Notes: a model not told the origin generated them from the sequence alone. DNA of 64,000 nucleotides from CAZMRF01 sp964568735 (GCA_964568735.1 CAZMRF010000001.1:290627-354626); one strand, 5' to 3'; positions 34,424 through 43,700 are shown, numbered from the stretch's first letter. A program made the numbers and translations.

Positions 34424-35823
34424 GTTCGGGAGAGGCCCTCGGGGGCCTGGTCACGGTGGAGCCGGAGCAGCAGGAGCCCCAGGCCGAGCATCAGGAAGCC
34501 GCTGTACTCGAACTCGACGGCGCCCGAGAGGCCGAAGACGCAGAGGTTCACGAGGAAGCACTGCACGGCGACGTTGAACACGAGGAGGAAGGAGCCTTCC
34601 TCGCTCCGGGCCCTGAGATCCAGCTCCATTCTCCACAGCCCCCACCAGGTGGTCGCGAGGATCCCCAGGTAGAGGAGGAGTGAGGGCAGCCCCATCTGGG
34701 CCGCGAGGTCCACGTACATGTTGTGGGCGGGCATCGCCCGCCGGATATCCTGATCGTCGTAGCGCTCGAAGCTCCGGAGGTAGTTCCCGAGCCCCACGCC
34801 GAAGAAGGGGTTCTCCAGCGAGGCGTTCGCCCCGACCCTGGCGAGCTTGTAACGATCCACGTCCCGGATCTCGTCGATGCGCTTGAACCGCTGGATGATG
34901 TTGGATCCCGCGAGAAGTCCGATGCCCAGCGACAGCACCAGCGCCACCGCCACGCGCCGCGTTCCTCTCGGGAGCTTGATGAACATGAAGCAGAGGACCA
35001 CGAGGAGCGAGATGAACCCCGACCTCGAAAGCGTCGAGAGGATGACGGCCGCGTCGGTGATGGCCAGAGCGATCAGGAGGGCCTTCAGCCAGCGGCTTCG
35101 GACCCACTGCCAGGTGAAGACGGCCAGGATCAGCATCGTCGTGAGGTCGAAGGCGAGGTTGTTGGGGTTCTGGACGAGCGAGGAGGTCCTGAGCATCCGC
35201 TCCGAGATGACCACCTTTTCCGTGCCGAAGTAGCCGAGCCGCGTGGCCAGCGAGGCGGCCACGAGGCCTGCGTTGGAGAGCGCGAAGAGCCCCACGAGGC
35301 GCCTGAGGGATCGCTCGTCGGAGAGTATGTTCGTGACGAGGAGGAAGATCAGGACCCGCACGAGGACGAGGTTCCGGAGCGCCTCCAGGTTCGCCTCTTC
35401 CACGTGACCGCTGACGAGGAGCGATACCACGACCCACAAGGTGAGCGCCACGATCATCAGGTGCTGAGGCGAGCCGAGGAAGGGGCGCCGGCGCCCGACC
35501 GCCACCTGGAATGCGAAGGAAAGCGCCAGCACGCCCTCGAAGGCGATGGGGATGGAGATGGGCCCCAGCGTCGGAAGATCGGTGATGTGCGTCAGCCCGA
35601 CGAGGGCGTTGATGATGAGCGCTGCCAGGCCCACCTCGGGCCAGAGGATCGTGGCGGCGGCGGCCACGGCGAGGACGAGCGCCACGGCCAGGACGGGCAT
35701 CGAGACGCCGAGGAGGACCATCGGCGCGAAGATGAAGAGGGAGGCGCCCGCGACGATGGAGGCCGCGGCGAACTTCCGCTGGGCTCCCGGCCCGGCCAGG
35801 GCGCCGGCCGTGAGGCCCATCAT
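34420..35823 (-). CDS. Wzy/WaaL-type O-antigen polymerase or ligase
   Basis: 467 residues with about 10-12 membrane helices. A long extracytoplasmic loop between about 310 and 375 carries ENPFFGVGLGNYLRSF and RAMPAHNMYVDLAAQMGLPSLLLYL, the Wzy_C (O-antigen ligase family) signature with its conserved His. It polymerises or ligates undecaprenyl-linked repeat units on the periplasmic face. Start ATG 35823 overlaps the upstream GT4 stop (ATGA). A second member of this family lies at 59774-61381; one may polymerise and the other ligate or serve a different polymer. Confidence 0.9.
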   Translation of the reverse strand: MMGLTAGALAGPGAQRKFAAASIVAGASLFIFAPMVLLGVSMPVLAVALVLAVAAAATILWPEVGLAALIINALVGLTHITDLPTLGPISIPIAFEGVLALSFAFQVAVGRRRPFLGSPQHLMIVALTLWVVVSLLVSGHVEEANLEALRNLVLVRVLIFLLVTNILSDERSLRRLVGLFALSNAGLVAASLATRLGYFGTEKVVISERMLRTSSLVQNPNNLAFDLTTMLILAVFTWQWVRSRWLKALLIALAITDAAVILSTLSRSGFISLLVVLCFMFIKLPRGTRRVAVALVLSLGIGLLAGSNIIQRFKRIDEIRDVDRYKLARVGANASLENPFFGVGLGNYLRSFERYDDQDIRRAMPAHNMYVDLAAQMGLPSLLLYLGILATTWWGLWRMELDLRARSEEGSFLLVFNVAVQCFLVNLCVFGLSGAVEFEYSGFLMLGLGLLLLRLHRDQAPEGLSRT

Positions 35824-36929
35824 GCGGCCTCCGCCAGGACCTCGGCGTAGAGATCCTGGTGCGCGCGCGCCATCGGCTCGACCCCATGGCGCCGCTCGAA
35901 GAGCTCGCGCCCCTTCCTCCCGAAGGCCTGGCGGAGGGGCGGGCTGCCCAGGAGCTTGCCGATCTTCTCGGACATCAAGGCAGGATCCCGCGCCGGCACG
36001 AGGAAACCCGTGGCTCCCGCTTCGACGATCTCGGGTGTGCCTCCCACCGCCGTGGCCACCTGGGGAACTCCCGCCGCCATCGCCTCGAGGATGACGTTCG
36101 GCATGCCTTCCTCGAGCGAGGGAAGGACGAGGAGATCGGCGGCGGCGATGAGGGCCCTCGCGTCCTCGCGCCTTCCGGCCAGACGAATCCGCGGCGCGAT
36201 CCCGAGCTCCCGCGCCCGGCTCTCGATCCTCCTCCGCTCCGCACCCTCCCCGACCAGGAGAAGCCCGGCGCGGGGAAAGCTGAGGAGCACCTCCGCGAAG
36301 GACTCCAGCAGGTAGCGATGCCCCTTCTTGGGCGAGAGCGAGGCGACACAGACGAGCCGCGGATCCGATCCCTCCGGCCAGAGCTCCAGGCCGGCGCGGC
36401 CGAGGCCGTCATGAGGCCTGAGGCCGTTCGGGATGATCCGCGTCCTGTCGAGCGCGAGGCGCTCGCGCGCGGCGACGCGATCGCGGACGTGCCGGGAGTT
36501 GAACGTCACGCGGGCAGCCCCCGAGTGAGCCCAGCGGCTCGCAAGGACCTCGTGAGGCTTCTTCCACAGCTCCAGGTTGCGCACCGAGGTCAGGTAGGGC
36601 ACGCCCGCGAGCCGCGCCGCCACGGCGGCCGCGAGGTTCCCCTGGAAGAGGAAGCCGTGGACGATCCTGACCCCTTCCCGCCGGATCGTGCCCGCAAGCC
36701 GGCCCAGGGCACGGAAGGTGGCGGGTCTGAGCGCCCCTTTCAGGTCCAGATCCAGGACGGGCACCTCCAGCGATCGGAGGCTCCTCCCCAGGGCCGGCTC
36801 CAGGCTCAGGGTGGCGAGCATGGGCTTCACTCGCGTCCGGTCCAGGGCCCCCAGAAGCTCGAGGACCTGGGTCTGGGTGCCTCCGTGGCCGTTGAAGTCA
36901 CAGACGATGAGGAGGGGTGAGGGCGTCAT
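35820..36929 (-). CDS. Glycosyltransferase family 4 (first gene of the eight-gene operon)
   Basis: 369 residues from ATG 36929; a TTG at 36944 would add 5 residues but neither has a strong ribosome site. N-terminus SPLLIVCDFNGHGGTQTQVLELLGAL; C-terminal domain VCVASLSPKKGHRYLLESFAEV, LLVGEGAERRRIE, LPSLEEGMPNVILEAMAAGVPQVAT (E-x7-E). The gene heads a chain of eight genes down to 27169 in which every junction is a 4-base stop/start overlap, so they are very likely co-transcribed and translationally coupled. Confidence 0.93.
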   Translation of the reverse strand: MTPSPLLIVCDFNGHGGTQTQVLELLGALDRTRVKPMLATLSLEPALGRSLRSLEVPVLDLDLKGALRPATFRALGRLAGTIRREGVRIVHGFLFQGNLAAAVAARLAGVPYLTSVRNLELWKKPHEVLASRWAHSGAARVTFNSRHVRDRVAARERLALDRTRIIPNGLRPHDGLGRAGLELWPEGSDPRLVCVASLSPKKGHRYLLESFAEVLLSFPRAGLLLVGEGAERRRIESRARELGIAPRIRLAGRREDARALIAAADLLVLPSLEEGMPNVILEAMAAGVPQVATAVGGTPEIVEAGATGFLVPARDPALMSEKIGKLLGSPPLRQAFGRKGRELFERRHGVEPMARAHQDLYAEVLAEAA

Positions 36930-36970
36930 CACCGGCACGCACAATGAGGGGCGAGCCGCATAACCCCAGC

Positions 36971-36999
36971 AAGGTATATCGGATAGACGCGCGCGGCAA
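36971..36999 (-). promoter_or_regulatory. Possible promoter of the glycosyltransferase operon
   Basis: Minus strand TTGCCG (36999-36994), 17-base spacer, TACCTT (36976-36971), about 40 bases upstream of the first glycosyltransferase start. Moderate match to sigma70; the rest of the 36930-37138 gap shows no gene. Confidence 0.35.
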
Positions 37000-37138
37000 C
37001 GGTGGGAGGCTCGGTGTAAGGGGAGTCCTCACAGTCCGGGGCTGACGATTCTCTCGTGAACGATCCACACCACCAGCCACCCGCGAAGCCAAGCAACCCT
37101 GATGACCTACTCCCTCCTGGTTCGGGAGCAGGCTTTCG

Positions 37139-38293
37139 TCAAAGCCACTCCTCGATGCGGTCGAAAAACTTCTTGTAGGGCATGATCGTCACGTCACCCA
37201 GCCGGTACTCTTCAGGCGCCTGCGTCACGACCACGCGCGGGACCCTCGGATGGGCTTCGCCGAAGGATCGGAGCCCGCTCAGGTCAGCGCCAGAAACGCG
37301 CTTCGCAGCCTTGATCTCTATCGCCACGAGGAGCTGGCCGTGCTTCTCCACAAGGAGGTCCACCTCCGCGCCCATGTGCGTTCGCCAGTAGAACAGGCGC
37401 GCCTCGCTCCGCGCATAGTCGATGGCGCGACCGACCTCCAGCACGATCCACTGCTCGAAGAGACGCCCCTCGAGTACTGGATCCGGCCTGGCGGTCAGCC
37501 GGCGGTTGAGCCCATTCGTGACTCCCGTGTCGAAGAGATAGAAGCGGGGGTGCCCCACGAGGCGGGCGCGCGGGCTCTTCCGCCACGGATCGAGCCGATA
37601 GCCGATCAGAGTGTCCTCGAGGATCTGGTAGTACTCCTGGACGGTGCGTGTGGCGAGTGAAGCGTCGCGGCCCACTGCGCTGTAGTTCAAGATCCCCCCC
37701 GACTGCGCCGCAGCAATCTCCAAGAACCGTGCGAAGCCCCCCAGGTTCCTCACCAGCGCTTCGGCTTGGATCTCCTCCCGGAGGTAGGTTTCTGAGTAGC
37801 TGCGCAGCAACTCCACCCCTTCCGTCTCGTCGTTCGTCACGACTGCGGGGAGACTGCCCAGGCGCAGCGTCCGGTGAAGGTCGAAGAGATCGCCTTGTTC
37901 CTGAACTGTCAGGGGATGCAACCGGAGCATGGCCGCTCGACCGGCCAGGAGGTTCGTACCCCGCCGCTTGAGCTTGCGTGCGCTCGACCCGGTCAGGATG
38001 AATCGGACCCGGTGACGCTCGATGAGTCCGTGAACCTCGTCGAGGAGATCGGGAACCTTCTGGACCTCGTCCACGAAAACGGTGCGCGCCCCTCGACGGA
38101 TCCTCGCCTCGGCTTCGAGCCGGAAGAGGGAGGGATCCTTCGAGTACCGGAGGAAGGTGTCGTGGTGGAGGAGGTCGACCTGCCAGGATCCAGGAGAGAG
38201 GACGGAGCGGACGAGCGTGCTCTTCCCCGTCATTCTCGGACCGAAGAGGAGACAGGAGCGCCGCTCGGGCAGCTTGAGAGACCTCTTAAGCAT
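37139..38293 (-). CDS. AAA-family ATPase with C-terminal DUF4143 (nuclease-fold) domain
   Basis: 384 residues. Walker A LFGPRMTGKST at 17-26 and Walker B TVFVDEVQKV near 71-80; sensor-type LTGSSARKLKRRGTNLLAGRA follows, the hallmark of AAA_14. The C-terminal half (about 200-384) is DUF4143 with a PD-(D/E)xK-like core: MGAEVDLLVEKHGQLLVAIEIKAAKR. Such proteins are widespread, often near mobile DNA, and lack an agreed function. The gene is monocistronic, divergent from the glycosyltransferase at 38395, and splits the polysaccharide locus into two transcription directions. Likely a later insertion into the locus. Confidence 0.9.
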   Translation of the reverse strand: MLKRSLKLPERRSCLLFGPRMTGKSTLVRSVLSPGSWQVDLLHHDTFLRYSKDPSLFRLEAEARIRRGARTVFVDEVQKVPDLLDEVHGLIERHRVRFILTGSSARKLKRRGTNLLAGRAAMLRLHPLTVQEQGDLFDLHRTLRLGSLPAVVTNDETEGVELLRSYSETYLREEIQAEALVRNLGGFARFLEIAAAQSGGILNYSAVGRDASLATRTVQEYYQILEDTLIGYRLDPWRKSPRARLVGHPRFYLFDTGVTNGLNRRLTARPDPVLEGRLFEQWIVLEVGRAIDYARSEARLFYWRTHMGAEVDLLVEKHGQLLVAIEIKAAKRVSGADLSGLRSFGEAHPRVPRVVVTQAPEEYRLGDVTIMPYKKFFDRIEEWL

Positions 38294-38394
38294 GCTGCAA
38301 GAATGTACTACGTTTCGGCAGCTATGTAAAGCAATGCAGCCTGTGCGCGCTCGAACGAAGTCCTCGCTCCACGCGCAGGGCTAGAATGGCGTGG

Positions 38395-39537
38395 ATGCGC
38401 GTCACGCTGGTGAACCGCCTCGCAGGGATCCAGAGAGGCGGCGGGGAGATCTACGACATCTCGCTGGCCTCGGCCCTGCAGCGAGGGGGGACGCACGTTG
38501 AGATCGTGACGGGCCGTCCGCTCCTTCGCGATCCTCTGCCCCCGCCCGGCGGGGTTCCCACGCGCTTCGTGCGCACGCCCTACCTCCGCGCCTGGTCCCA
38601 CCGGATGGGACGCGCCGGCTGGAGGCTCTCCGACATCGACCTCGGGCTCTTCGAGCGGGCCGCGGAGCGGCTCGTGGCCCGATCCCGCCCCGCGCCCGAT
38701 CTCGTCCAGGTGACAGGCCTTCCTGATCTCGCACGGCGTCTCGAACGCCGCGGAGGGCCTCACGTCGTGCTGCTCTTCCCCGGGCCGCCCTCTCTCCGGA
38801 ACCGCGAGGCCATTCTCGCCTGCGCCACGGTCGTCGGCGTGGGAGCCGTCACCCCCTACCTGCGCGAGCACTTCCCCCGGATCATCCACGACATGACGGC
38901 GGGGGTGGACTCTTCGCACTTCAAGCCCGGAGTCCCTTCCGCGCGGGAGGGGCTCGGCCTGCCTGCCGGCTCACCGGTCGTTCTCTATGCGGGAAGGCTG
39001 GTGCCTCTCAAGAACATCCCCCTCCTCGTGGAGATCTTCGCGGCCATCCGGAAGAAGATCCCCGAGGCGAGGCTCCTCGTCGCCGGCGACGGTCCCCTCC
39101 GTGGAGAGCTGATCTCGCGCGCGGCCCGCTCGGGCCTCTCCTGCGCCGCGGCGCCTTCCCGGGCAGACGTGGTCCTGGCGGGAGATCTCCCGCACGAGGC
39201 GATGCCCGGCGTCTACGCCGCCGCCGACATTCTCCTTCTCGCGAGCGTCAACGAGTCCTTCTCGCTCGCGGCGCTCGAGGCGATGGCCTGCGCCCTCCCC
39301 GTCGTGGCCCCGCGCGTCGGCTACCTCCCGCGCCTCGTCGAGGACGGCGTCACCGGCCACCTCTACGCCCCGGGCGATGTCCAGGAGGGGGCCCGCTGTG
39401 CCGCGGCCCTCCTGGCCGACTCGGGGGCCCGCTGGCGCGCTGGAAGCGCGGCACGCGAGGGAGCGCTGGCGCGCCACTCGTGGGACGCCGTGGCGGCCGA
39501 CTTCTCGCGGCTCTACCGGGATCTCCTCGCCGCATGA
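38395..39537 (+). CDS. Glycosyltransferase family 4
   Basis: 380 residues from ATG 38395 (MRVTLVNRLAGIQRGGGEIYDISLA); an in-frame ATG at 38386 overlaps a TAGAAT hexamer (38382-38387) that is well placed to be the -10 of a leaderless message starting near 38395. GT4 C-terminal motifs: LYAGRLVPLKNIPLLVEIFA, LLVAGDGPLRGEL and ASVNESFSLAALEAMACALPVVAP (E-x7-E). One of two plus-strand polysaccharide genes; it overlaps the flippase gene by ATGA. Confidence 0.92.
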   Translation: MRVTLVNRLAGIQRGGGEIYDISLASALQRGGTHVEIVTGRPLLRDPLPPPGGVPTRFVRTPYLRAWSHRMGRAGWRLSDIDLGLFERAAERLVARSRPAPDLVQVTGLPDLARRLERRGGPHVVLLFPGPPSLRNREAILACATVVGVGAVTPYLREHFPRIIHDMTAGVDSSHFKPGVPSAREGLGLPAGSPVVLYAGRLVPLKNIPLLVEIFAAIRKKIPEARLLVAGDGPLRGELISRAARSGLSCAAAPSRADVVLAGDLPHEAMPGVYAAADILLLASVNESFSLAALEAMACALPVVAPRVGYLPRLVEDGVTGHLYAPGDVQEGARCAAALLADSGARWRAGSAAREGALARHSWDAVAADFSRLYRDLLAA

Positions 39538-41108
39538 AAGGCTCGCCTCGATCCGGGGCCGGTCGCGACGTCGCGGCCGGTGTCGCCCAGCTCCTTTCGT
39601 CGAGGATCGCCGTCGCGGCCATGGCGATGATCTTCGTCGCCATCAGCACGCGCCTCCTCACGCTTCGCGAGATGGCGGTCTTCGCCCTCTACAACTCCAT
39701 GTGCGCCCTGCAGGCGGTCCTCTGCTCGATGGGCCTCCTGACGACCTGCGCCCGGGAGCTGCCGGCTCTCATGGGCAAGGGGGACACCGACGGGGCGGCG
39801 CGCCTGCTGCGCACCTCGATGGCCGTCAACGCGGTCGTGTCGGCCGCCTTCGCCTCGATCCTCGCCGCGGCGGCGGGGCCGCTCGCCCGCTGGTTCCTCG
39901 AGGATCCGGGCTACGCGCCGGCCCTGAGATGGGCCGCGCTCGCCGTCTTCATCTGGAACCTCCACGAGGCCAACCAGATCTTCCTCGTGGCCCTGCAGCG
40001 TTTCGGCCCGTGGGCGCGCGTGACCGTGACCTGCGCCGTGGCGCAGCGGGCGCTCTCCCTCACGCTCTTCCTCCTGCTCTCCCCCGCGGGCTACGGGCTC
40101 GTGGGCTACATGGCCGGCTTCGCGGCGGGATCGCTCGCAGGCTTCCTCAGGGGCTTCGGATCCCTGCGCGACCTCGCGGGCCGGACGAAGGACTTCGCCC
40201 CGGCGGCACCCTTGATCAGGTACTCGCTGCCCTTCTACGCGGACGGCTACCTGCGCTATCTCTACATGCAGGCGGACCAGCTCGTCGTCGCGCTCTTCCT
40301 GACGCCCGAGGCGCTCTCGCTCTACTTCGTGGCCCGGCGCTTCATCCAGTACTACCAGCAGATCGTCTCCTCGACGATCGATCCCCTCCTCGCCAAGGTG
40401 GGAGAGATGCGCTCGCGCGGACGCGAAGCGCTCGAACGCTCGCTTCGCTCGGCCTCGAGGTATTTCGGCCTGGTCTTCCTCCCCCTGGCCGCGGGATCCG
40501 CGGCCATGAGCGCCTTCCTTCTCGACCTGGCGGGCGGCAGTCGCTACCGCGAGGCGGCCCCGGTCCTCGCGCTGCTATCTATCTCCGTAGCCGTCTACGC
40601 AGCCTTCAATCTCGTGACCGGCTACGTCTACATGCTGGGAGTGCCGGCCGATCGCCTCCGCCACAACACGGTCACGGGCCTCGCGCAGCTCGCCCTCATG
40701 GCCGGCGTCCTCGGCGTGGCGGTGCAGGCGGGAGCCCCTCCCCTCCTCGCCGCCGCCGCGATCGCCCTGGCCCGCTCCCTCGCGCTTCTGGCAGGACTCG
40801 TCTACGCGCATGGGCAATTGAAGCGCTACATCACGCCGGCCTACGCCCTCGAGGCGCTCCCGCGCGCCCTCGCAGCGTCGATGGCGCTCCTCATCGTAGC
40901 GGGCCTCCCGCAGCTCCTGGGCTACCACCCGGGGCTCGCGATCCTGTGCGGCCTCGCAGGGACCATTCTCTTCGTGGCGCTCATCCGTCCGGCGATACGC
41001 TCCGAGGATCTCGATCTCCTATCGTCGCTCCTCCACGGCCGCGCCCGCCCCCTCGAGAGCGCGATCCGTCGCCTCTTCGGCCACCCACGCCGCGTCGAAC
41101 GGACCTGA
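39534..41108 (+). CDS. Wzx-type polysaccharide flippase (MATE/MOP superfamily)
   Basis: 524 residues from ATG 39534, overlapping the glycosyltransferase stop (ATGA). Twelve to fourteen membrane helices. N-terminal pattern VAQLLSSRIAVAAMAMIFVAISTRLLTLREMAVFALY and mid-protein LIRYSLPFYADGYLRYLYMQADQLVVALFL are typical of Polysacc_synt/RfbX-like flippases that move undecaprenyl-linked repeats across the inner membrane. Together with the WbaP, Wzy, Wzc and Wza homologues it completes a Wzx/Wzy-dependent pathway. Last plus-strand gene before the mobile-element region. Confidence 0.92.
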   Translation: MKGSPRSGAGRDVAAGVAQLLSSRIAVAAMAMIFVAISTRLLTLREMAVFALYNSMCALQAVLCSMGLLTTCARELPALMGKGDTDGAARLLRTSMAVNAVVSAAFASILAAAAGPLARWFLEDPGYAPALRWAALAVFIWNLHEANQIFLVALQRFGPWARVTVTCAVAQRALSLTLFLLLSPAGYGLVGYMAGFAAGSLAGFLRGFGSLRDLAGRTKDFAPAAPLIRYSLPFYADGYLRYLYMQADQLVVALFLTPEALSLYFVARRFIQYYQQIVSSTIDPLLAKVGEMRSRGREALERSLRSASRYFGLVFLPLAAGSAAMSAFLLDLAGGSRYREAAPVLALLSISVAVYAAFNLVTGYVYMLGVPADRLRHNTVTGLAQLALMAGVLGVAVQAGAPPLLAAAAIALARSLALLAGLVYAHGQLKRYITPAYALEALPRALAASMALLIVAGLPQLLGYHPGLAILCGLAGTILFVALIRPAIRSEDLDLLSSLLHGRARPLESAIRRLFGHPRRVERT

Positions 41109-41370
41109 GTCCCACACTCACGCACTCGCGCCGCCCGCCGCTTGGGGCGTGCGTCAGAATCCACCGGTTCCCGGAGGCGATGCCGAAATGTCAATCGGCT
41201 GCGGCTCCGGAATTGAAACCTCGACCTTTGTCTGGCGCTCCCAACCGACGGGGCCGGGTCGGGATGATCTTCAGGGACGAAACGTCCGCGAGATTCTCGC
41301 CCTGAGCGTATCGGATAGCCTCGCCCAAGGCAGGGCTGGCGTGTCCTATCGCAAGTCAGCGGTAACGTGA
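41109..41370. other. Gene-free flank left of the IS21 element, ending in target duplication
   Basis: No convincing gene or motif between the flippase stop and the IS end. Bases 41365-41370 (ACGTGA) are repeated at 47278-47283 and are the target-site duplication of the element. Confidence 0.6.
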
Positions 41371-41424
41371 TGTTAGCGAACACCCAAATGCGGCCAGTGG
41401 GGAACACCTGAAAACCGGCCACTT
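41371..41424 (+). repeat. Left terminal inverted repeat of the IS21 element
   Basis: Contains two tandem sites beginning GAACACC at 41378 and 41402. The 12-base core CAAATGCGGCCA (41385-41396) recurs inside istA at 41612-41623. Confidence 0.88.
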
Positions 41425-41469
41425 CGAGTAGCGGCTTTCGGGCATCCTCCTCCGTTTCGACGGAGGGGG

Positions 41470-42936
41470 GTGACGGTGCCGAACTACTTGAAGATCCATA
41501 AGCGGCAACAAGTTATCGCGCTGCTGGAGCTGGGCTGGACGTACCGGCGGATCGAGGCCGAGACGGGAGTACGCCGCGAGAAGGTGTCGCGGTACGACCG
41601 GCAGCGGCGTTCAAATGCGGCCAAAGTGTTCCCCGGCTCGGCTCTGCCTGAGCGCTGCGCGGCGGCGGCGTACCGCGAAGCGATCATCGAGAAGCGCGAC
41701 TGTGGGCTGAGCAGCCAGCGGATCTGGCAGGACCTGGTTGAAGAGTACGGCTACGGCCACAGCTACGAGTCGATCAAGCGCTTCATCCGTGGACTTCCGG
41801 GGTCGATCCGTCCCGCCGGCGTGATCCACGCAGGGCCCGGGGAGGAGGCCCAGGTGGACTTCTTCCAGGGCGCCCCCACGCTCGATTCGGACACGGGCCA
41901 GTGGCGCCGCCCGTGGGTGTTCCGCATGACGCTGGCCCACTCGCGGCACGGCTACGAAGAGGCCGAGTGGGACCAGAAGCTCGGGACCTTCCTGGGCCTT
42001 CACGAGAACGCCTTCCGCGACTTCGGGGGAGTTCCGGGCGTCATCCGCCACGACAACCTCAAGGCGGCCGTGGTGCGGGCCTGCCTGTACGACCCGGACG
42101 TCAACGAGGTCTACCTCGCCTTCGCCCGTCACTGGGGCTTCACCCCACTTCCGACCCGTCCCCGCAACCCGAAGGAGAACGGCAAGCAGGAGCGAAGCGG
42201 CGGCTACGTCAAGGACAACGCGTTGAAGGGGCGGCGCTTCAACAGCCTCGCCGAGCACAACGAACACCTGCGGCACTGGAACCGCACGATCGCGCGGCTG
42301 CGCATCCACGGCACGACGCGCCGGCAGGTGTTCGCTCACTTCCTGGAGAGCGACAGGCCGGCGCTCTCGGCGCTGCCGGCTGAGAGGTTCGAGTTCTTCG
42401 AGTCCGGCACCAGGAGCGTTCACCCCGACGGGCACGTCGAGATCCGCGGCGCGTTCTACCCGGTGCCCGCGCACCTGCTGGGCAGGCCCGTGCGGGTTCG
42501 CTGGGACCGAAGACTCGTCCGGGTCTACGACGCCGAGGTCCAGGTCGCCGTTCACACCCGCGTCCCCGCGGGGCAGTACGCCCCCAGGAGCGGTGCTCCG
42601 GCGGCGGAGACGTCCTCTCAGAAAGCCTGGCTGGAGCGCCTGCTCGGCCGCTGCGGGCAGGTCGGCTCCGAGCTACGGCAGTGGGCCGAGGCCGCCCACG
42701 CCGAGCGCGGGGTCCGGGCGATGCGCCTGATCCAGGGGGCCCTCGCGCTGACCCGCAAGCATCCCCGGGAGCGCGTGCTGCGGGCGGCGCGGCTGGCCCT
42801 CGAGCATCGCCAGTTCCGCTTCAAGGCGCTGCGGCGTCTCGCTGAGCAGGCCCCCGTCCCCGTTCAACGCTCTCTGCTCGAAGAGCATCCGTCGATCCGT
42901 CCCATGACGCAGTACTCACTCAAGGAGCTTCTATGA
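41470..42936 (+). CDS. istA: IS21-family transposase IstA
   Basis: 488 residues from GTG 41470; GTG 41476 is also possible because GGAGGGGG lies close to the first GTG. N-terminal helix-turn-helix (VIALLELGWTYRRIEAETGV, residues 15-34). DDE integrase catalytic core: Asp130 in EEAQVDFFQG, Asp195 in VIRHDNLKAAV and Glu236 in NPKENGKQE. A C-terminal domain with FEFFESGTRSVHPDGHVEIRGAFYPVP is typical of IstA. The reading frame is intact, so the element may be active. It overlaps istB by ATGA, as usual in the family. Confidence 0.95.
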   Translation: MTVPNYLKIHKRQQVIALLELGWTYRRIEAETGVRREKVSRYDRQRRSNAAKVFPGSALPERCAAAAYREAIIEKRDCGLSSQRIWQDLVEEYGYGHSYESIKRFIRGLPGSIRPAGVIHAGPGEEAQVDFFQGAPTLDSDTGQWRRPWVFRMTLAHSRHGYEEAEWDQKLGTFLGLHENAFRDFGGVPGVIRHDNLKAAVVRACLYDPDVNEVYLAFARHWGFTPLPTRPRNPKENGKQERSGGYVKDNALKGRRFNSLAEHNEHLRHWNRTIARLRIHGTTRRQVFAHFLESDRPALSALPAERFEFFESGTRSVHPDGHVEIRGAFYPVPAHLLGRPVRVRWDRRLVRVYDAEVQVAVHTRVPAGQYAPRSGAPAAETSSQKAWLERLLGRCGQVGSELRQWAEAAHAERGVRAMRLIQGALALTRKHPRERVLRAARLALEHRQFRFKALRRLAEQAPVPVQRSLLEEHPSIRPMTQYSLKELL

Positions 42937-43700
42937 ACCCACAACTGGCGACCCAGCTACGGCACCTGCGCCTGAGCGGGATGGTCGAGGCGCTGAGCGT
43001 GCGCCTCGAGCAGGCCCGAAGCGCCCCCCTCGATCATCTCGAGTTCCTGGAGCTTCTCGTCGGCGACGAGTTGAGCCGCCGCGCGGACCGTCTGTTCGCC
43101 CGCCGCCTCAAGCAGGCCGGCATCGTCCAGGTCAAGGAGCTCTCGGAGTTCGACTTCACGTTCAACCCGAAGATCCCACGCGCCAAGCTCGTCGAGCTCG
43201 CCACCGCCCGCTTCGTCGCCACCCACCAGGGCGTGCTCCTGATCGGCCCGCCCGGCATCGGCAAGACGCACGCCGCCGTGGCGATCGCCGTCGGCGCGAT
43301 CCGCGCCGGCTACCAGGCCAGGGTCCGAAGCGCCTTCGACCTCGCCCAGGACTTCCTCGAGGCCGAGGCCGCCGGCGAGAGGCGCGCTCTGGTCGAAAAG
43401 CTCACCCGCGTGAACCTCCTCGTGCTGGAGGACTTCGGCATGAAGAAGCTCGGAGGAAGCGCCGCCGAGGACATGCTGGAGATCTTCGTCCGCCGCCACG
43501 AGAGCGCCTCCACCCTCATCACCACCAATCGCCCCACGGAGGACTGGGGCCAGTTCCTCGGTGACGTCCCCGCGGCCACCGCGATCCTCGATCGGTTCCT
43601 CGCCCACGCCGAGCTCATCCAGATGCAGGGCAAGAGCTACCGGCTCCACCAGCGGGCCCGCCGGAGCGGACAGGGCGCTGAGGCGAGACCGTCGGCATGA
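42933..43700 (+). CDS. istB: IS21-family helper ATPase IstB
   Basis: 255 residues. DnaC-like AAA+ domain with Walker A LLIGPPGIGKTH (Lys111), Walker B NLLVLEDFGMKK and sensor LITTNRPTEDW. N-terminal region MNPQLATQLRHLRLSGMVEAL is the family-specific segment. IstB remodels target DNA and recruits IstA. Start overlaps the istA stop by 4 bases. Confidence 0.95.
   Translation: MNPQLATQLRHLRLSGMVEALSVRLEQARSAPLDHLEFLELLVGDELSRRADRLFARRLKQAGIVQVKELSEFDFTFNPKIPRAKLVELATARFVATHQGVLLIGPPGIGKTHAAVAIAVGAIRAGYQARVRSAFDLAQDFLEAEAAGERRALVEKLTRVNLLVLEDFGMKKLGGSAAEDMLEIFVRRHESASTLITTNRPTEDWGQFLGDVPAATAILDRFLAHAELIQMQGKSYRLHQRARRSGQGAEARPSA

Noticed and set aside
37060..37138. Hairpin CTCCC...GGGAG after the AAA/DUF4143 gene as a terminator
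   Set aside because: Five-base stem without a T-tract on the relevant strand.
41149..41370. Small plus-strand frame just left of the IS21 end
   Set aside because: No recognisable domain, no ribosome site, and it ends within the IS boundary by chance.
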